A stretch of DNA of 64,000 nt, taken from Hermetia illucens. Its lineage: Eukaryota; Arthropoda; Insecta; Diptera; Stratiomyidae. Position numbers and translations under genes: made by a program. Location of the stretch: positions 46,497,467-46,561,466 of the forward strand of contig NC_051853.1 in assembly GCF_905115235.1 (NCBI RefSeq). Direction: 5' to 3'. The notes beneath the pieces are model-generated. The model saw only the letters and a list, made by a program, of their open reading frames with translations, made no database searches and was not told the DNA's origin. Below are positions 24,701 to 37,689 of the stretch, piece after piece. Positions within the stretch are counted from its first letter, which is position 1, and every line of letters starts with the position of its first letter.

Positions 24701-26212
24701 TCCAAGCCTACGTCAATATTTGTCTTTAGTTGATCAAGGGTGGATAAATTTTGGCGAGCTTTTTCATTTGGAGAGAAAAATGTTTCTTTTTAATTACGTA
24801 ACCGCTGGATCATATTTTGATATTCTCAAGCTACTTCCGCTTCAAAATTTTAGAGATAAAATTTAGTTTGAAATATTTAAGTTGCTTCTTTTAAAGAAAT
24901 GGAGTATTCTGTATATATGAACATATATATCTTCTTTAGTCTTTGTACGATTTGGTAGCAAATTCAAAATATCTTCTTACTTTACTTCTTCTCTTCGCTG
25001 TCGGCTTAGTTCCAATAAAGCCGGGAGTGGTTTCATGTTAAGGCATGGCTGTTCCCTGTGGTCTTTCACATTGATTCCGACATTTTAGTCAGGGAGTTAA
25101 TTCCTTCATGGATCGCATAACATTATTATCGAAGGCGCTCTTCACGCAATTGCTTAAAAATAATCGCAATGTCATACCGCACTCCAACCTTATCTCCATA
25201 TTCAGGAGGCTCGTTGTCTTTGGTAATTATCCTGCATTCGGAACTACAAAGACCAATAGGGGTGAATTTTACATTAAAAGCTCCATATTAATACGAAACG
25301 GAGAAGCATGTTATAAAACTGCTTGCGAATTATAACTCAACGGAGGGACTTGGCTGAAGTCAGATATTTTTAAAGCAGGAAAATTTTGCTCTTTGTAGAT
25401 AAATACGCCGATCATTATATGTTCAAAATCTCGAAGATAATAACTTAAAGTTTCTCCCTTCAAAGTGCACTTCAGTTCTGCAAACAATAGACCAAGGCTT
25501 GATAAAGTAAGTCAAATCCTATTTCGGCGAACAATCTCGTGTGCAATAGATTTCATCTGTAATATATTTTCTATGCTAGTTCTGATGAAACACAGCTGAC
25601 GACAATAAAACTATCAAAATAAGCTTGCTGCATAGTGGTGTTAGCAAAAGCCTGTCGACAAGCATCACCAACGGCTATTAAATATGTTTCCGGCATTGTG
25701 TACCTAAAACTGATTCACTAAACCATAAAATCGACTTTCTTTTGATAGAATGGACTTTAGGAGCTCCTACCCGAAAAGAAAACGAATTTGGTTTTTTTTT
25801 TTGGTAATTAGTAAAAAAATTATTATCAGAAATGAATGCTACCTTTTAACGTTCTTTTTGTTGTAGTCTGCTCTAGGTACTTTATAATCGGTTTGCACTA
25901 TATAATCAGACATAATTTCCAATGCGTTTCTTGAATTGCATCCAATTGCCAAAATTAACTAAAAATCCAAAAATCTATTTAAAAATCTGTGTGGGTGACG
26001 ACAGTTTACATTTGGTTTAAAATTTTCTTTTTGGAAATGAATTTCACCACTCGGTTGACCAGCATTAGTTTCAATTCTTACATACTGGCAGCACATAGTT
26101 GAGGTGAAAAGAGCCAGTCAGGAGAAACGTTTGCCTGTAAATCTGACAAACAGATTGGGTTGTCCGGCCATTCGATAAGTAAACAAATCGGGGGGTCGTA
26201 GTTTTTATTGAA
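24701..26212. other. Intergenic region upstream of Tango4
   Basis: AT-rich; no gene or repeat recognised. The proximal 100 bp upstream of 26213 should hold the Tango4 promoter, but no core element stands out. Confidence 0.3.
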
Positions 26213-27790
26213 ATGGTTGAAGAGGTGCAACGGCATAGCGTACACACGCTAGTATTTCGCTCATTGAAGCGAACCCACGACATGTTCGTATCAAATCAGG
26301 CAAATCTTCCTGAAGTCGATGAAAATTTGTAAGTAACTCTCACTCTAACCTTACACTCGATTTTATGAATTCCGCTTTATTCAGGGAACGCATCCGAAAA
26401 GCAATAAAAGCCCGCGATAGCTATGGATTAGTATTCGATCGTACGGCAAGAGCGAAAGAAATGAAGGCGCTAAGAATCGAGCATTCTGATCCTATTCTAG
26501 CTATCACAAATACGCCCGCGAATGTCTTGCCCAGCGAAAGTTCGTCCGCTCTGGTTCCGGTAGGCACTGTCGCAAGTACAACCGGAACATCTAAGCAATT
26601 TGTCGCACCGGCCGCTCCGAATGCTGCTCCTAGTAATGTACAATTGATCCCCAAGAAGGCGCCGACGATACCCAAACCAAAGTGGCATCCTCCGTGGAAG
26701 TTGTATCGAGTAATTTCAGGTATTGAGTGTACCTTTAAATTTATCGGAATCGGATTTCATCAACAAAGTCTTTATATATTTATTTCTGCACAGGTCATCT
26801 GGGTTGGGTCCGTTGTGTTGCCATTGAACCAGGAAACGAATGGTTTGCTACTGGAGCCGCAGATCGTGTCATCAAAATTTGGGACTTAGCCAGCGGAAAA
26901 TTACGGTTATCATTAACAGGACATGTGAGCACTGTGCGTGGTTTGGCAGTTAGCGCAAAGCATCCATACCTCTTCAGTTGCGGGGAAGACCGGCAAGTGA
27001 AATGCTGGGATCTGGAGTATAACAAAGTAATAAGACATTACCATGGTCACCTCTCAGCAGTGTATTCTCTGGCTCTGCATCCGACAATCGACGTACTAGC
27101 AACCGCGGGCCGTGATTCTACGGCACGAATTTGGGACATGCGAACCAAAGCAAACATTCACACATTGACAGGCCACACAAATACAGTGGCTAGCGTCGTC
27201 GCTCAAGCCTCCAACCCGCAGATTATCACTGGGAGCCACGATTCGACAATCAGACTATGGGATCTTGCGGCGGGGAAAAGCGTGTGTACGCTCACCAATC
27301 ATAAAAAGAGTGTCCGCAGCATAGTTCTCCATCCGACCTTGTAAGTACCACTTTCCTTGAGCCTATTGGTTATTTTATAAATTGCATTTGTTTCAGGTAC
27401 ATGTTTGCGTCAGCGTCACCAGACAATATAAAACAGTGGCGATGCCCCGAGGGGAACTTCATTCAAAACATTTCTGGTCACAATGCCATCGTAAATTGCA
27501 TGGCAGTGAATGCTGATGGAGTTCTTATTTCTGGCGGCGATAATGGTTCAATGATGTTCTGGGATTGGCGAACGGGCTATAACTTCCAAAGGTTCCAAGC
27601 TCCAGTACAGCCCGGCTCGATGGATAGTGAGGCTGGCATTTTCGCCATGGCCTTTGATCAGTCTGGATCTCGTTTAATAACCGCCGAAGCAGATAAGACT
27701 ATTAAAATTTATAAAGAGGACGACGAAGCTTCGGAAGAGTCACATCCTGTCAACTGGCGACCAGAAATTATTAAGAGGAGGAAATTTTAA
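26213..27790 (+). CDS. Tango4: Pleiotropic regulator 1 (PLRG1/Prp46), WD40 splicing factor, 4 exons
   Basis: Exons 26213-26328, 26385-26719, 26794-27340 and 27397-27790 join in phase to 463 residues. Introns are only 56-74 bp, all GT-AG. The N-terminus [20 protein letters not shown] is nearly identical to human PLRG1, followed by a variable Ala/Pro/Thr-rich linker and [20 protein letters not shown]. Seven WD40 repeats follow from about residue 155 ([113 protein letters not shown]). The C-terminus [11 protein letters not shown] matches the family end. PLRG1 is a core member of the Prp19/NTC complex, needed for spliceosome activation in the nucleus. The linker is shorter than in human (514 residues). 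Nothing looks damaged. Confidence 0.98.
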
Positions 27791-27830
27791 GGAGAGTTTC
27801 TGTTTTAATGTAAGACTATGGATCCATAAC

Positions 27831-27836
27831 AATAAA
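27831..27836 (+). terminator. Tango4 poly(A) signal
   Basis: AATAAA 41 bp after the stop codon, followed by a T-rich stretch. Confidence 0.7.
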
Positions 27837-27965
27837 TTTGGTTTTTTATAATTTATTTGATGAGTTATTTTTTTCATGAGAGTTCGTGTTTTCAGACGTT
27901 GGTTGTAATAATCGTTGACGACGACAGTTATCCTTGATTTCAGTGAATTCGACGACTGTCCAAAG

Positions 27966-27985
27966 ATATATATATATATATATAT
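27966..27985. repeat. (AT)n microsatellite
   Basis: About ten uninterrupted AT units. Confidence 0.9.
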
Positions 27986-28109
27986 GTTTGGCGTTTTTCA
28001 AATCGGTTCACGTTTCGAGTCACGTTTTATTAATTTGGTTGTTGGTGGGCGGGTGTTTCTGTGTCCATCGAAGCTATTCACATTCTATTCCCGCTAATAT
28101 TTAGGGTGG

Positions 28110-28155
28110 TTCACAACTTCTTTTTCTTTAGCTTTTGTCCCGTTTACAAACGGGG
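28110..28155 (-). mobile_element. Tail remnant of RTE-like LINE family 1
   Basis: The minus strand reads AACGGGACAAAAGCTAAAG followed by an A/G tail. This matches the terminal 40 bp of the copy ending near 1290 and of the remnant at 57715-57850. No coding part is preserved. Confidence 0.5.
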
Positions 28156-28405
28156 TCGAAACGTTATGAACGGTTGTGCCCATTTTGTCATATGTGTGGC
28201 GAAGCGATACCAAGCATCCGCTTTACAGCTCTTTGGGAGAAGCGATACCCGTGCCCGCCAGACCCGCCATCAACTAGGCAAATGTGCAACGTGCCCGTCG
28301 AACGCGCCATCGACCGGAAAGAGCGCGGGCGGCCACGAGGCCGGTTCGAAGGCGGGACTCAGCAGTCGAGCGGAATCTCTTGCTAAGAAAAGTGGAATCG
28401 ACAGT
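28156..28405 (+). other. GC-rich stretch of unknown nature
   Basis: Markedly richer in G+C than its surroundings and open in two plus-strand frames (for example CPFCHMCGEAIPSIRF with a CxxC pair). No homology is recognised and there is no clear start or splice context. It may be part of an old repeat or an unrecognised exon. Confidence 0.25.
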
Positions 28406-29436
28406 TAGTCCATGCTGTGGTGGTTATCAGTGCCAAAATTGTTTTTTAGAGTAATACTATGCTTGGATCTTAATATCATAATCAATCCATTAAAAGAGTG
28501 TGAACGATTGTGAGATTATCGTAACTATCGAGGATAGCGCCTAGGTTGAGAGTCCAGTTCAACTAACTGAAAGCTGCTATGAACGCGGGAAACATGCTTA
28601 TGTAAAATATTTTCGAGCAAAGAAGTAATTTCTACAAAGTGGTTACCCCGACAGTGCATTCGGAAGTGAATCAGTCGTTTACGCGCTACGCAACCTAGGG
28701 CAGCGCTTATCATAGCCGTATCGCGATAAGCAGCCAGAAAATACGAAACAAAAACAATTCGAAATTCGTCGCTGTTCCGCTTGGATTTTTCAGCAGGCAG
28801 AACTCATCCGTCGTCTTTTGGAGCTAAGTATATTCGCACGGTTGACACCCGACCAGACATCTAACCGGAAGGAAACGGCAGGCAAATTTGCAATTTGTGA
28901 CGATTGCGCCCAGATAGAGAGAGGCAGCACAGCCAGGACTTAACCAAGGGCCAACATCGTCCTTGTCACTCGTTATGAAGACGGCGAACGCAGCTTCGAA
29001 TGAGCGGTCACAAGTAGCTAATTTTATAAAACGCCATCGTCGTGGTTGTGATCATCGCGTAGTTGAAGTCTGCCTGGGACACGCCATATCAGCACCGACT
29101 GGTGCCGTTTATTCAGCGAGGAGAGATGCTTAGATCCTCCCGGGTTTGAAAGGCAGTGCTACATCCACATATTGCTAAACAGCAACAAATTGATTCGCAA
29201 CAATAGATACATCTTTCGGTACAACGGAGATTTCAATAAAATAAAAGAAAATAAATTCAGTGGGTGAAATATTTTTCGTATAAAAAATAATTCGTATTCT
29301 CAGTCCTCTTCTTGGCAGATTCTAGCACACGGGCCTGAAGTGGAAGGAAGTGAAAGGTGTACCTTCCAAACCTTGTAGACGAAAAGCACTATGGTAACTC
29401 AAAATGAGGCTACTTTGGTGCCATAACGGGAAATTT
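28406..29436. other. Intergenic region, no gene seen
   Basis: No coding or RNA signal could be supported. Confidence 0.3.
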
Positions 29437-29711
29437 TTTATTTTCAACCCTATTCCCAGAAAAGGTATGGAGGAAGAAGCGGGAGGTTTCTGCCACTCCG
29501 TTGGAAAATTTGGTGACCGTCTCCTCTTAAAAAGTTATAGCGTATCAAACAGAGGCATTTTGATGGCATGTTAAACTTTGATTTTTCCGCCCGACCCGTG
29601 GAGAAGGTATGCAGAAGAAAGGGGAAGATCTCCCCATTCTAACCCCGCTGAAATCCTTCTCAAAAATTTACGTGGCTCCAACGTGAAGCTAAGTGGTGGT
29701 AAGGTAATTAT
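29437..29711. repeat. Two tandem copies of a ~135-bp dispersed repeat
   Basis: Unit 1 (about 29437-29573) has CCCAGAAAAGGTATGGAGGA, then a GA-rich run, GCCACTCCGTTGGAAAATTT and GCATTTTGATGGCATG. Unit 2 (about 29574-29711) repeats the order: CCGTGGAGAAGGTATGCAGA, GA-rich run, TAACCCCGCTGAAATCC. A third copy is at 10262-10425. Confidence 0.5.
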
Positions 29712-29724
29712 CATCCCAATTCGG

Positions 29725-29880
29725 GAGGAGATCTTCTTGGTTGAAGCAGTAGAGCACTAGCCTCTCAAACTCGCTGGTCTGGGTTCGGATTCCACAGGTC
29801 GTGGATGTATTTGCATGTCTTTGCTCTTGTTTATTTACTGTGGACTTAAAAATTCAAACTTTATTGCAGAAAAAACACGC
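29725..29880 (+). repeat. Possible tRNA-derived SINE-like element
   Basis: GTTGAAGCAGTAGAGCAC resembles an RNA polymerase III A box, and GGGTTCGGATTCC some 45 bp later resembles a B box with one extra base. It does not fold as an intact tRNA (no paired acceptor stem seen). It follows directly on the tandem repeat, so the whole may be one composite element. Confidence 0.4.
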
Positions 29881-29986
29881 AGAAAACAATTTAAAAATAT
29901 TTAATATTTATTTAATAATATGAATTGATAACAAACCAAGGTAAAACTTAAATATTCCTATTCCCTAATATCAAATGCTATTATAA

Positions 29987-30106
<120 letters not shown>

Positions 30107-30759
30107 TGATTCTTTGGCCACCCAGAAGTTTACATTCTGGTCTGGTTTTTAAACCACACGTAACGAATAAAACCAGCTGTGCTCATCAAAGAGAGACATC
30201 GGAAACTAGCTCCACTTTTCGGAAAAAAGTATTATAGTCCAACAGCACGGCGTGCTTTGAACAAACAGCTTCATTATTGTGGAGTTTGCAGTGTTTTTAT
30301 TAGTAAAACTTTTAAATGAAAACAGGGAAGTTTTTGCTGTTCTAGGCGAAACATTCTATTTTAATAATTTGGTTGACCATACCTACGTGCCATCATTGTT
30401 GATTGCTGGTAATATACTTTGACTCTCCGGCTGATATTCCCAGAAGCTTGCATTTTTTTGTATTCTGTTCGGTGCCACAGTGTTCTAGGGCAATCCACTC
30501 CCTGGCATTCGTGGGATAGTGGGTTCCATAGCGTGGCATACCCCGTAATGTATTTTTCGTCCTTGCTCAATGCGCGACATATTCACTGCCGGTTCCGCGT
30601 TCTGATCGATACCTTCAGGTGTATCTAGCCAGCTCTTTCATGACGTGACATCCGGGAGGGAGGTCTGCAGCTTGATTAACGCAATGGTAAAATTCCTTTT
30701 GTTACGGGATACGATACGATGTACTTCCCTCACTTTTTCTCAGTAACAGGTATCAACCG

Positions 30760-31010
30760 AACCCACGCACTATTGCTGTCGGTTTCCTGCAATGTGTTCC
30801 AACACCGACAAATTTTAACTAACCGCAACATATTGCATAATAAGCCTGATGTGCGGTTAGTTGACAAGGCGGGCCACTCCGCTTATATTATTGATGTTGC
30901 TTGCCCCCATAATAGCAACATTGAACGCAAATACACTTAGAAGAAAGTGAACTATGAGGCATTCGCTTCGGAGGGTGGTTGTAGTCCTCTTAATATTGTC
31001 AGCTACACGT
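30760..31010 (+). mobile_element. LINE C-terminal remnant (R2/R4-like type)
   Basis: One frame reads NKPDVRLVDKAGHSAYIIDV followed by ACPHNSNIERKYT. The pattern, with IID then a CPHN/VPxD turn, is typical of the C-terminal endonuclease region of LINEs of the R2/R4 kind. The frame is short and flanked by decay. Clade assignment is tentative. Confidence 0.45.
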
Positions 31011-32360
31011 ATTGTACCTAAATCCCTTACGGCTTCTCTAGATTCCCTGGGACTCTCTTACAATTTGGTTTAAACTATGTATGTAGAAGTAAATAATTCT
31101 GAAATACGTGCTCAATATTACGAGTTCTTGACGGATCCTCTCACTAACCGACCAAGGGTCACCACCACCAGAGCCCTTTATCTTTTAAGTAGGTAGGATC
31201 GTCCGAGCCTAAATGCTTGGCACTTGCTAGTATTACCTAAAATCCGGCATCTGTCGAGAGTACATACAGTACAAACTTAAAAATAATACGTACAGTGATT
31301 TTAATGAGCGTAGCCGATTCGTGTGAAAAAAAAATGACATGACACAGCCTCTCCACGCCCTCCAGCTAAGAGAGCATGAAGGTCGCTCCCGTTGATGAGA
31401 AGAAAATGTATCGGATAATAGGCAACCCTGGTTTATTCCGCCTTCGACTTTAGTTCCTCGATGCAGCAAGTGGCCTTTTCCACTATCTACATCTATTAGT
31501 TTTCCCAATTATCTGCCTCCATAGAACATCCCGGATACACTCACTGTTCCCCCAGATTTCCACTATTTCACTTCGCTTAGGTCTAGAATCTCCAGCTCCA
31601 GTTGGGAAAAGCGAGCATTTTATGCCCTTGTCAAAGAATATGTATACATTCCAGAAACCAAACATAACCGTCAGGTTAGTCCCTATCCGAGGAGTAGTTG
31701 AAGTTCGGTAGTAAGAAAGATTCCAAATATGCGGGTGGCTAGTCCACAATTTTTTTAGTTGTCAAGAAATTGATCAAACATTTCCCTGAATTTATTTAGA
31801 AAATGTTAAATTCAAAATTATTCATCGAATTCTATATTGTCCCCTTCAAAGAAATCTACATTGATAAAACGCTCTTAGGCTGACCTTACACCATCACGTT
31901 ACCATAAATAAATCCATTAAAAATGTTCTGATGAAAAAGTGATGAACTAACGTGTTTGGTATAAACAAGACGACAAAAACCCATGCATGCATTTAAAGAT
32001 GCGAACCATTCCGAAGTCATGTTTCGATTAACAACATAATGACAACTGCACATACTCAACTTATCATCAGTGAAGCCAGACTGTCCATGTAATATATGTA
32101 ACCTCAGAGATATGTTAAACCCAGTTAATAGGACCCCATATGACGATATTAGATATAACAGTGACGAATTTTCAGATGCCTACTTAAAGATAAGATGTAA
32201 GACAAGCGGCCATATGGAAAATATGTGAGGACTCAATGGACAACGCAAACCTCACACTGTCCGGCTTGGTTATTTATAGGAAGCGATGGTTCGACCGAGA
32301 ATTTGTGAGGTAAAGAAATTGCTTATGTTTTTGTAATAATTTTCAAATTTTCCTTTCTTT
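31011..32360. other. Intergenic region, no gene seen
   Basis: Short open frames only, with no recognised family. Confidence 0.25.
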
Positions 32361-32364
32361 TAAT

Positions 32365-32995
32365 CATAATCAACGTCACAACGACCGGTCGCTTAAGCTT
32401 GCTTTAATACATCCCAGTTGTCCGAAGTAAACTAATTCGATGTCTGTAAAAGCTGTCTGGCGTCCTGGTATCCGCCAACTGAGGCAAGATCTGCCACGTT
32501 CCCTTTTTCTACCATAGATTGCCAGTTACAAATTTTCGGAGCTCGATCATCCTCACCCATACTGATTAAGTGGGCCGCCTACCGCAACCTATTCAGCCGC
32601 AACCAGGCGGTCGTGGTACTACGCATATGTTGGTTATGGACTCGGTCATCCTCATGTAGGAGACTACAAATTCTTTCAAAGATTCATCTTTCGAACGGGG
32701 CTAAGAGTTCAAAATTTTTCTTGCTAAGAATCCAGGTCTCCGAGGAATACATGAGGACTGACAAGATCATTGTCTCGTACAATGAGAACTTTGATCCTAT
32801 GGTGAAACATTTCGAGCGAAACAGTTTTTGTAAGCTGAAATACACTCTATTGGTTGCCAACAATCGTGCGTGGACTCCATCATCGTAGTTGTTATCGGTT
32901 CTGATTTTCGATTCTAGATAGGAGAAATTGAATTAAGTTGTATCCGCCTATTGTCAGTATAGGCAAGTAGTTGGGTGGACTTAAAGAGGATGGTG
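32365..32995 (-). mobile_element. LINE (family 2), 3' fragment, decayed
   Basis: The reverse complement reproduces the family-2 3' half: words such as GATAGGAGAAAT (opposite SYLGS), TTTCGAGCGAAACAGTTTTT (opposite KLFRSK), TCCGAGGAATACATGAGGAC (opposite LMYSSET) and CTCACCCATACTGATTAAGT (opposite HLIRMDED) occur in the expected order. The YADD region is partly present near 32945-32990. Many indels. Confidence 0.75.
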
Positions 32996-33936
32996 CCTCT
33001 CGTAGTTACCTCAGCATCGTGGATCACTTTTTAAGAGCCCCTTGTCTTTGACCGTTGTTAATGTTGAATGATCTCGGGAGTGATCCTGCTCCTGCTGCAA
33101 AACAGGTCAAACACTCCCGCAATTAAAATTTAAAATTTTTATTCAAAATTTCTAACACTGCCAAACCAAACTTAGGATTAGCTTAGAAGGAATACATCAA
33201 ATGCGAAGGGTATCGTCTGCCGAATTTCGAAACTCTGATGCAACAGAGCCAAGTAACGATTGATGAACTCTCCGCGAAATGCATGCGTTTTTAATAACTG
33301 TAACAAAGACATTGTAGACTTGACTTAACCCTACTTGGCGAAGTAAGTTTACTTACAATTTTGCATTTATTAGTTTATGTTTTTCGTTTTAACATAGAGC
33401 CAATTATCGTTAAGGCGCAACATGAGAATTTTAATCATTACTAGGAATAATTCAACCTTCAGGCGGGCGCAGTTATTTTGTGAGAGGAACCGACCAGTTA
33501 TTTTTGTTGCCGATTGAGCGCGGGCCGAACTAGTGGCTTTCTAAGCCCTACTATCCATGTGAAGATTGCACAGTACTGTACTTGAGGATCAAAGACAACT
33601 ACGTTCAACTGAGTACAGTTTGATAAAACTCCCTGCCGCGACGATGATATTTCAGACCGTGCTCATCTGAATATTAAAAGGAGTGAGATTTGTTGCACTC
33701 ATCCGATTGGTGGTGTAGTGCAACTAATGATGTTAGTGATAGTAACGCGTCCGATTAAAAGTGACGAGCCTTGTGCGTGAGTTATACCAAAAAAAACATT
33801 TCATTATCTGAAACATTCAGTGTCAAGCCTATTTTTTATATACAAAATAATCACATATGAATGATACTAGATATCTCCTTTTTGTTTGCAAACAATAACA
33901 TGGACTACGAATTTAGAGGGATAAGTTGTCTACCGT

Positions 33937-34316
33937 CTACTTTTTGGCGTACGTTAGCCCGACACCAACGATCAATGCAACAACAGTGAAACCTTGCGCA
34001 ATAATTCTGGTGCGCATCATTATCTGTGACATGCGTCGATTGCCCGTTCGGAAGCTCCATAGACCATATGTCAGCGCGCCCAGGGTAGCAAGACACCCTG
34101 AAAAGGAAAAGTCGTAATTTCTATTTCCAAACTCCACAGTAAATTATATAATTTGAGAGATCTAAACACACCGATTGGGACCAGAGGATTTTCCTGGATC
34201 TTTCGGGCCATTTTCTCTTTCGTAGTTTCAGGCATTTGGCCGACTTCATATTTTTTGCGCATCTGAATCCAGTCTAACTCCGTCTCAGACGGCATTACAT
34301 CCTGTGCCTTTGCCAT
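33937..34316 (-). CDS. HIG1-domain mitochondrial protein, HIGD2A type, 2 exons
   Basis: Exons 34316-34172 and 34097-33937 (minus strand) join across a 74-bp GT-AG intron to give 101 residues; human HIGD2A is 106. The N-terminus MAKAQDVMPSETELDWIQMR and KKYEVGQMPETTKEKMARKI leads into the HIG1 domain: QENPLVPIGCLATLGALTYG (first membrane helix), a loop SFRTGNRRMSQIMMRTRI, then IAQGFTVVALIVGVGLTYAK (second helix). HIGD2A/Rcf1-type proteins sit in the inner mitochondrial membrane and help assemble cytochrome c oxidase and respiratory supercomplexes. The splice restores the conserved IGCL motif, which supports the junction. No damage is seen. Confidence 0.95.
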
Positions 34317-34540
34317 TTTGAAGGAGACAGTGAACTTCGGGATGCAAACAATTAAAGTAAATTTGAAAAATCTAGGTCCCACCTGGCTACCGGGGACCAA
34401 ACACGATCTTATTGGAATACTGTCATTGACTGAGTGGATGCTAAGTTAGCTGTCACAGTTCGCCGGATTGGGCTATGTAGCAGTTGACAAGCGATTGATA
34501 TTATTCGCCGGGGAAGCAGCGATGAATGTTGTCTTGGTTC
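34317..34540 (-). promoter_or_regulatory. Probable promoter/5' UTR of the HIG1-domain gene
   Basis: Immediately upstream on the minus strand and richer in G+C than its flanks. No core motif could be fixed. Inferred from position. Confidence 0.3.
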
Positions 34541-36096
34541 ATTTCTCAATTCATTTACAGTCCACGATAAAACAAAGGAATTCATATTTGATTTTGGAAA
34601 TTGTGTGAGTTGATAAAATAAAATTATATAGGTTAATATATTCTCTTGAAGTTTCTTTATTTACTAATTTCTTAATATTGCGTTCAATGTGTTGATATAA
34701 AAAAGGAAGGAATTGGTAGCGCAATGTTGACATTTTTAAAAATTGTTTTGATATTTCATCATTAGTTTTCTTGTGGTAATTGACTAAATGTGTAGTAAAA
34801 ATTGGAGATTTGTTTGAAGTAGACATACACTGAGTCCAGGAAATAGAAAGATAAGTCAAACTAAAATCAGAGCGTTATATGAAGGGTTCTCTGCGTAATT
34901 CCGAAAATTTTACCATGTCAAAACTGTCGACTTGGGTTTATCGTTGTCCTCTTGGAGGTTCTGAACTCTTTTAACAGTGAATTACATTGGAGGTACTGCT
35001 CCAAAATAAGCAGAAATTCTACTAGCGGCAGGAATGGCGATGGCTGGTTTTATGAGAGGAGGTTGCGTCCTGGTGGTTTCACGCGGGCATCCGTTGTGTT
35101 GGCCTCACCCCACGGTCTTCTTAAGACACGGACATCAGGAATTTTTTTTTTCAGATGATTCCCCGTGTAGACTTAGTTCTAATTGAAAAAGTCCTTGGAG
35201 AAGGGGTAAGAAAGAGTGGAATGATGGGGTCCGACATTATTTTAATTCGAAGCCTTGTTTCCCAGGAAATTTTTCGACTCCGGATTTTTTCTCTGCGGGT
35301 CTAATTTTTCTTCAAGCCTGCTTTCTATTTATTGCTATCAAAATTTCTAGAAGCGCGTATAGCCTCTTTCAACGTCAGTGCCATGTCATTTTTGATAACT
35401 CACACCTGGAACCATGTAATCCAATAACAGACCGAGCGGCAGTAGAAACGATGCGTTTCCAGAGCACCATTTATCAGTCAACGCTGATGTTCTAGTTTGA
35501 AACTCTGACTTTCTCAAAGACAAAATAATTTATTCAGCCCAGAGCACTTCGGCGATATTTAATCAGCAAAACGGCATTCCTTACGTCATGGGGTGGAAAT
35601 CCAATCACTTAGATGAATATTTTACGAGTAGTTTGCCCAAATTTTTGTTTCTTAGCTGGAGATTTTCTCCTAAATCTTCATCTGGAGATCAATTGTCAGC
35701 AGGGCATTTTTTCCTTTTTTCTTAGTATCTCCTTAAACCATTCCTCTTTGATACTTTATATATGTGTTTCTGTGACTTTTGGGAGAAAGTGGTTAAGTCT
35801 TGATGTTCATTCTATTACTATATATGCCGTTTTATTCGAATTGGTTATTGTCAGAAAAAAATAATAGTCTTTCCGGTATTGTCGAAAATGCATTTTTTTA
35901 AATATCCATATTTCTAGGATCGGTCGCACTGATAGAGATAGTTGGCCACTAGCCTTCGAACTATCGATTTTTGAAGAATAAAAAGTTATAATACATTTTT
36001 GTTAATATCGAAAAGATACGTTTTTTTTCTATCTACAGATATATGTAGCTCGTTTCTTAACCGGACAATAACTTCGCCGTCTTTTAAATTGCGGTG
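34541..36096. other. Intergenic region, no gene seen
   Basis: AT-rich. No coding or repeat family recognised. Confidence 0.25.
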
Positions 36097-36406
36097 AAAA
36101 GATGATTTTGTGTGTCCGGATGTCTGAAACGGTTAGAGGGCTAGGCTGTCGTAGCGGAAGGTCGCGCGGGCAGAGAAATATGGTATCGTGACTGGATGTC
36201 GGACACCGGTCGACTCAGCTGTGAATGAGTACCTGAGTCAAATCAGGGTAATAATCCTGGACCAGCGCAACGCTGACCACATTGCCTGCTACAATGTAAT
36301 GTAGTGTATCGTTACGGTCTTGGATGAAGTATCGTAACACACTTGAAGGCCCTCATCCAATTGGATTGTTGCGCCAACGATTATTATTATTAAAAAGATG
36401 ATTGTG
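36097..36406 (+). mobile_element. tRNA-derived SINE, copy A, with target-site duplication
   Basis: Body 36111-36392. The head TGTGTCCGGATGTCTGAAAC GGTTAGAGGGCTAGGCTG is tRNA-like but the B box is degraded. The body shares CGACTCAGCTGTGAATGAGT, ACCTGAGTCAAATCAGGGTA and the end TTGCGCCAACGATTATTATT with the other copies. It is flanked by AAAAGATGATTTTG (36097-36110) and AAAAGATGATTGTG (36393-36406), a 14-bp duplication with one mismatch. Confidence 0.9.
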
Positions 36407-37689
36407 ATTAATGTAAAGCTGTCGCACTTTCCTTATGCAGTTTCCCAAAAAAGTTAGAAGTTTAGCAGTCAATTTATCATCTTTTCAAATTACTCTAAGA
36501 AAAAGGTGTTTGAACTATATTAGGTGTAGCTTTTCGCTAAAATTTGAGCGCTGCAACTAATGCATTTTCTGTTTGTATTGGGTTACTCTACCTAGGACAT
36601 GTTTATTTTATTGAGCATTCTATAATCTCATCCTGCTCTTGATTTGTTAATGTGGCAAATAATTAGTAGTAATTTATCTTTGTTGTTCCAAATTGCTTTG
36701 AAGATCAATTTAAAGCACTTTCGCAATTACCTTTTCTAAATTTAACTCTAACTTATTTTTAAATAGCTAGTACCTTTCCTAAATGTGCTGAGTACTTTCG
36801 TGATTGCCTTTTTTCAATGATTATTTTCGATATTCTGTTTATTAACATAAAGAAGAAAAGTGTGTTAAACTGTTCGATTGTGCACTTTTATTTCGTTACT
36901 ACTTCGCTCCAATTCGCTTTTATTTTCAAATTGAAAGTAGTTCAATACTTTGATAGGGGAACAAATAGTTAATTTTTGTTTGTTTCGTATTGTCCTTCGT
37001 GACTGAAGTCCCCTGTGACTTCCAAATATGATAAAGTTGAGTGCCTGTTCAGAGCTAAACAGCGTTAATATCATAGCATACTGTTGATTTCTTCTCTCTA
37101 TAAAATTCTTGAGAAAGGTCTGTGTCTCCTACACTTCATGGTGGAGAAGAATTTGGGCCTGGGAGAAAATCACGCAGATCTTCATATTATCCCATTACTT
37201 TATTGTGTCAATTCCTCAAGAAAATTCAGTTCCAGGAGGCGCCCCTTTTCGGAAGAATATAAAGTTAAAATATATATAAAGCTCTATAAAGTTCAACCAG
37301 GCCAAGAGTTAAATCGAGCGAGTCCATTGCCGCGTCTTAGATTTGCTGATTGGATCACGGAACAGGGTGCCGTTCGCCTAAAAATAAATATCTTTTCGGA
37401 CAGTGTTAATTTCACTTAACCCACAAAGAACCCTAGAGCTCAAAATCAATATCAAAAGCATTATGCATGGAGATCAGCTTCCCCCTGCTGCTTTTAATAA
37501 ACTTTATATTTTTCAAACCGTGTCTTCGATACAGTCTGTAACGTCATGTAACATGGTAATCCCTATCTTTGCCATGTACACACACCATCGTCAATTTGCG
37601 TTCCACAAACGCACACACACTTGCGACATGCGCAGTTGGGAGACGCCATCGAAAATAGGAATTCCGTGTGACTGAAAAACTGTGTGAAT
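36407..37689. other. Intergenic region, no gene seen
   Basis: AT-rich; short open frames only. Confidence 0.25.

Noticed and set aside
34551-34859. 102-codon minus-strand frame near the HIG1-domain gene
   Set aside because: AT-rich composition, no recognisable motif and no support for expression.
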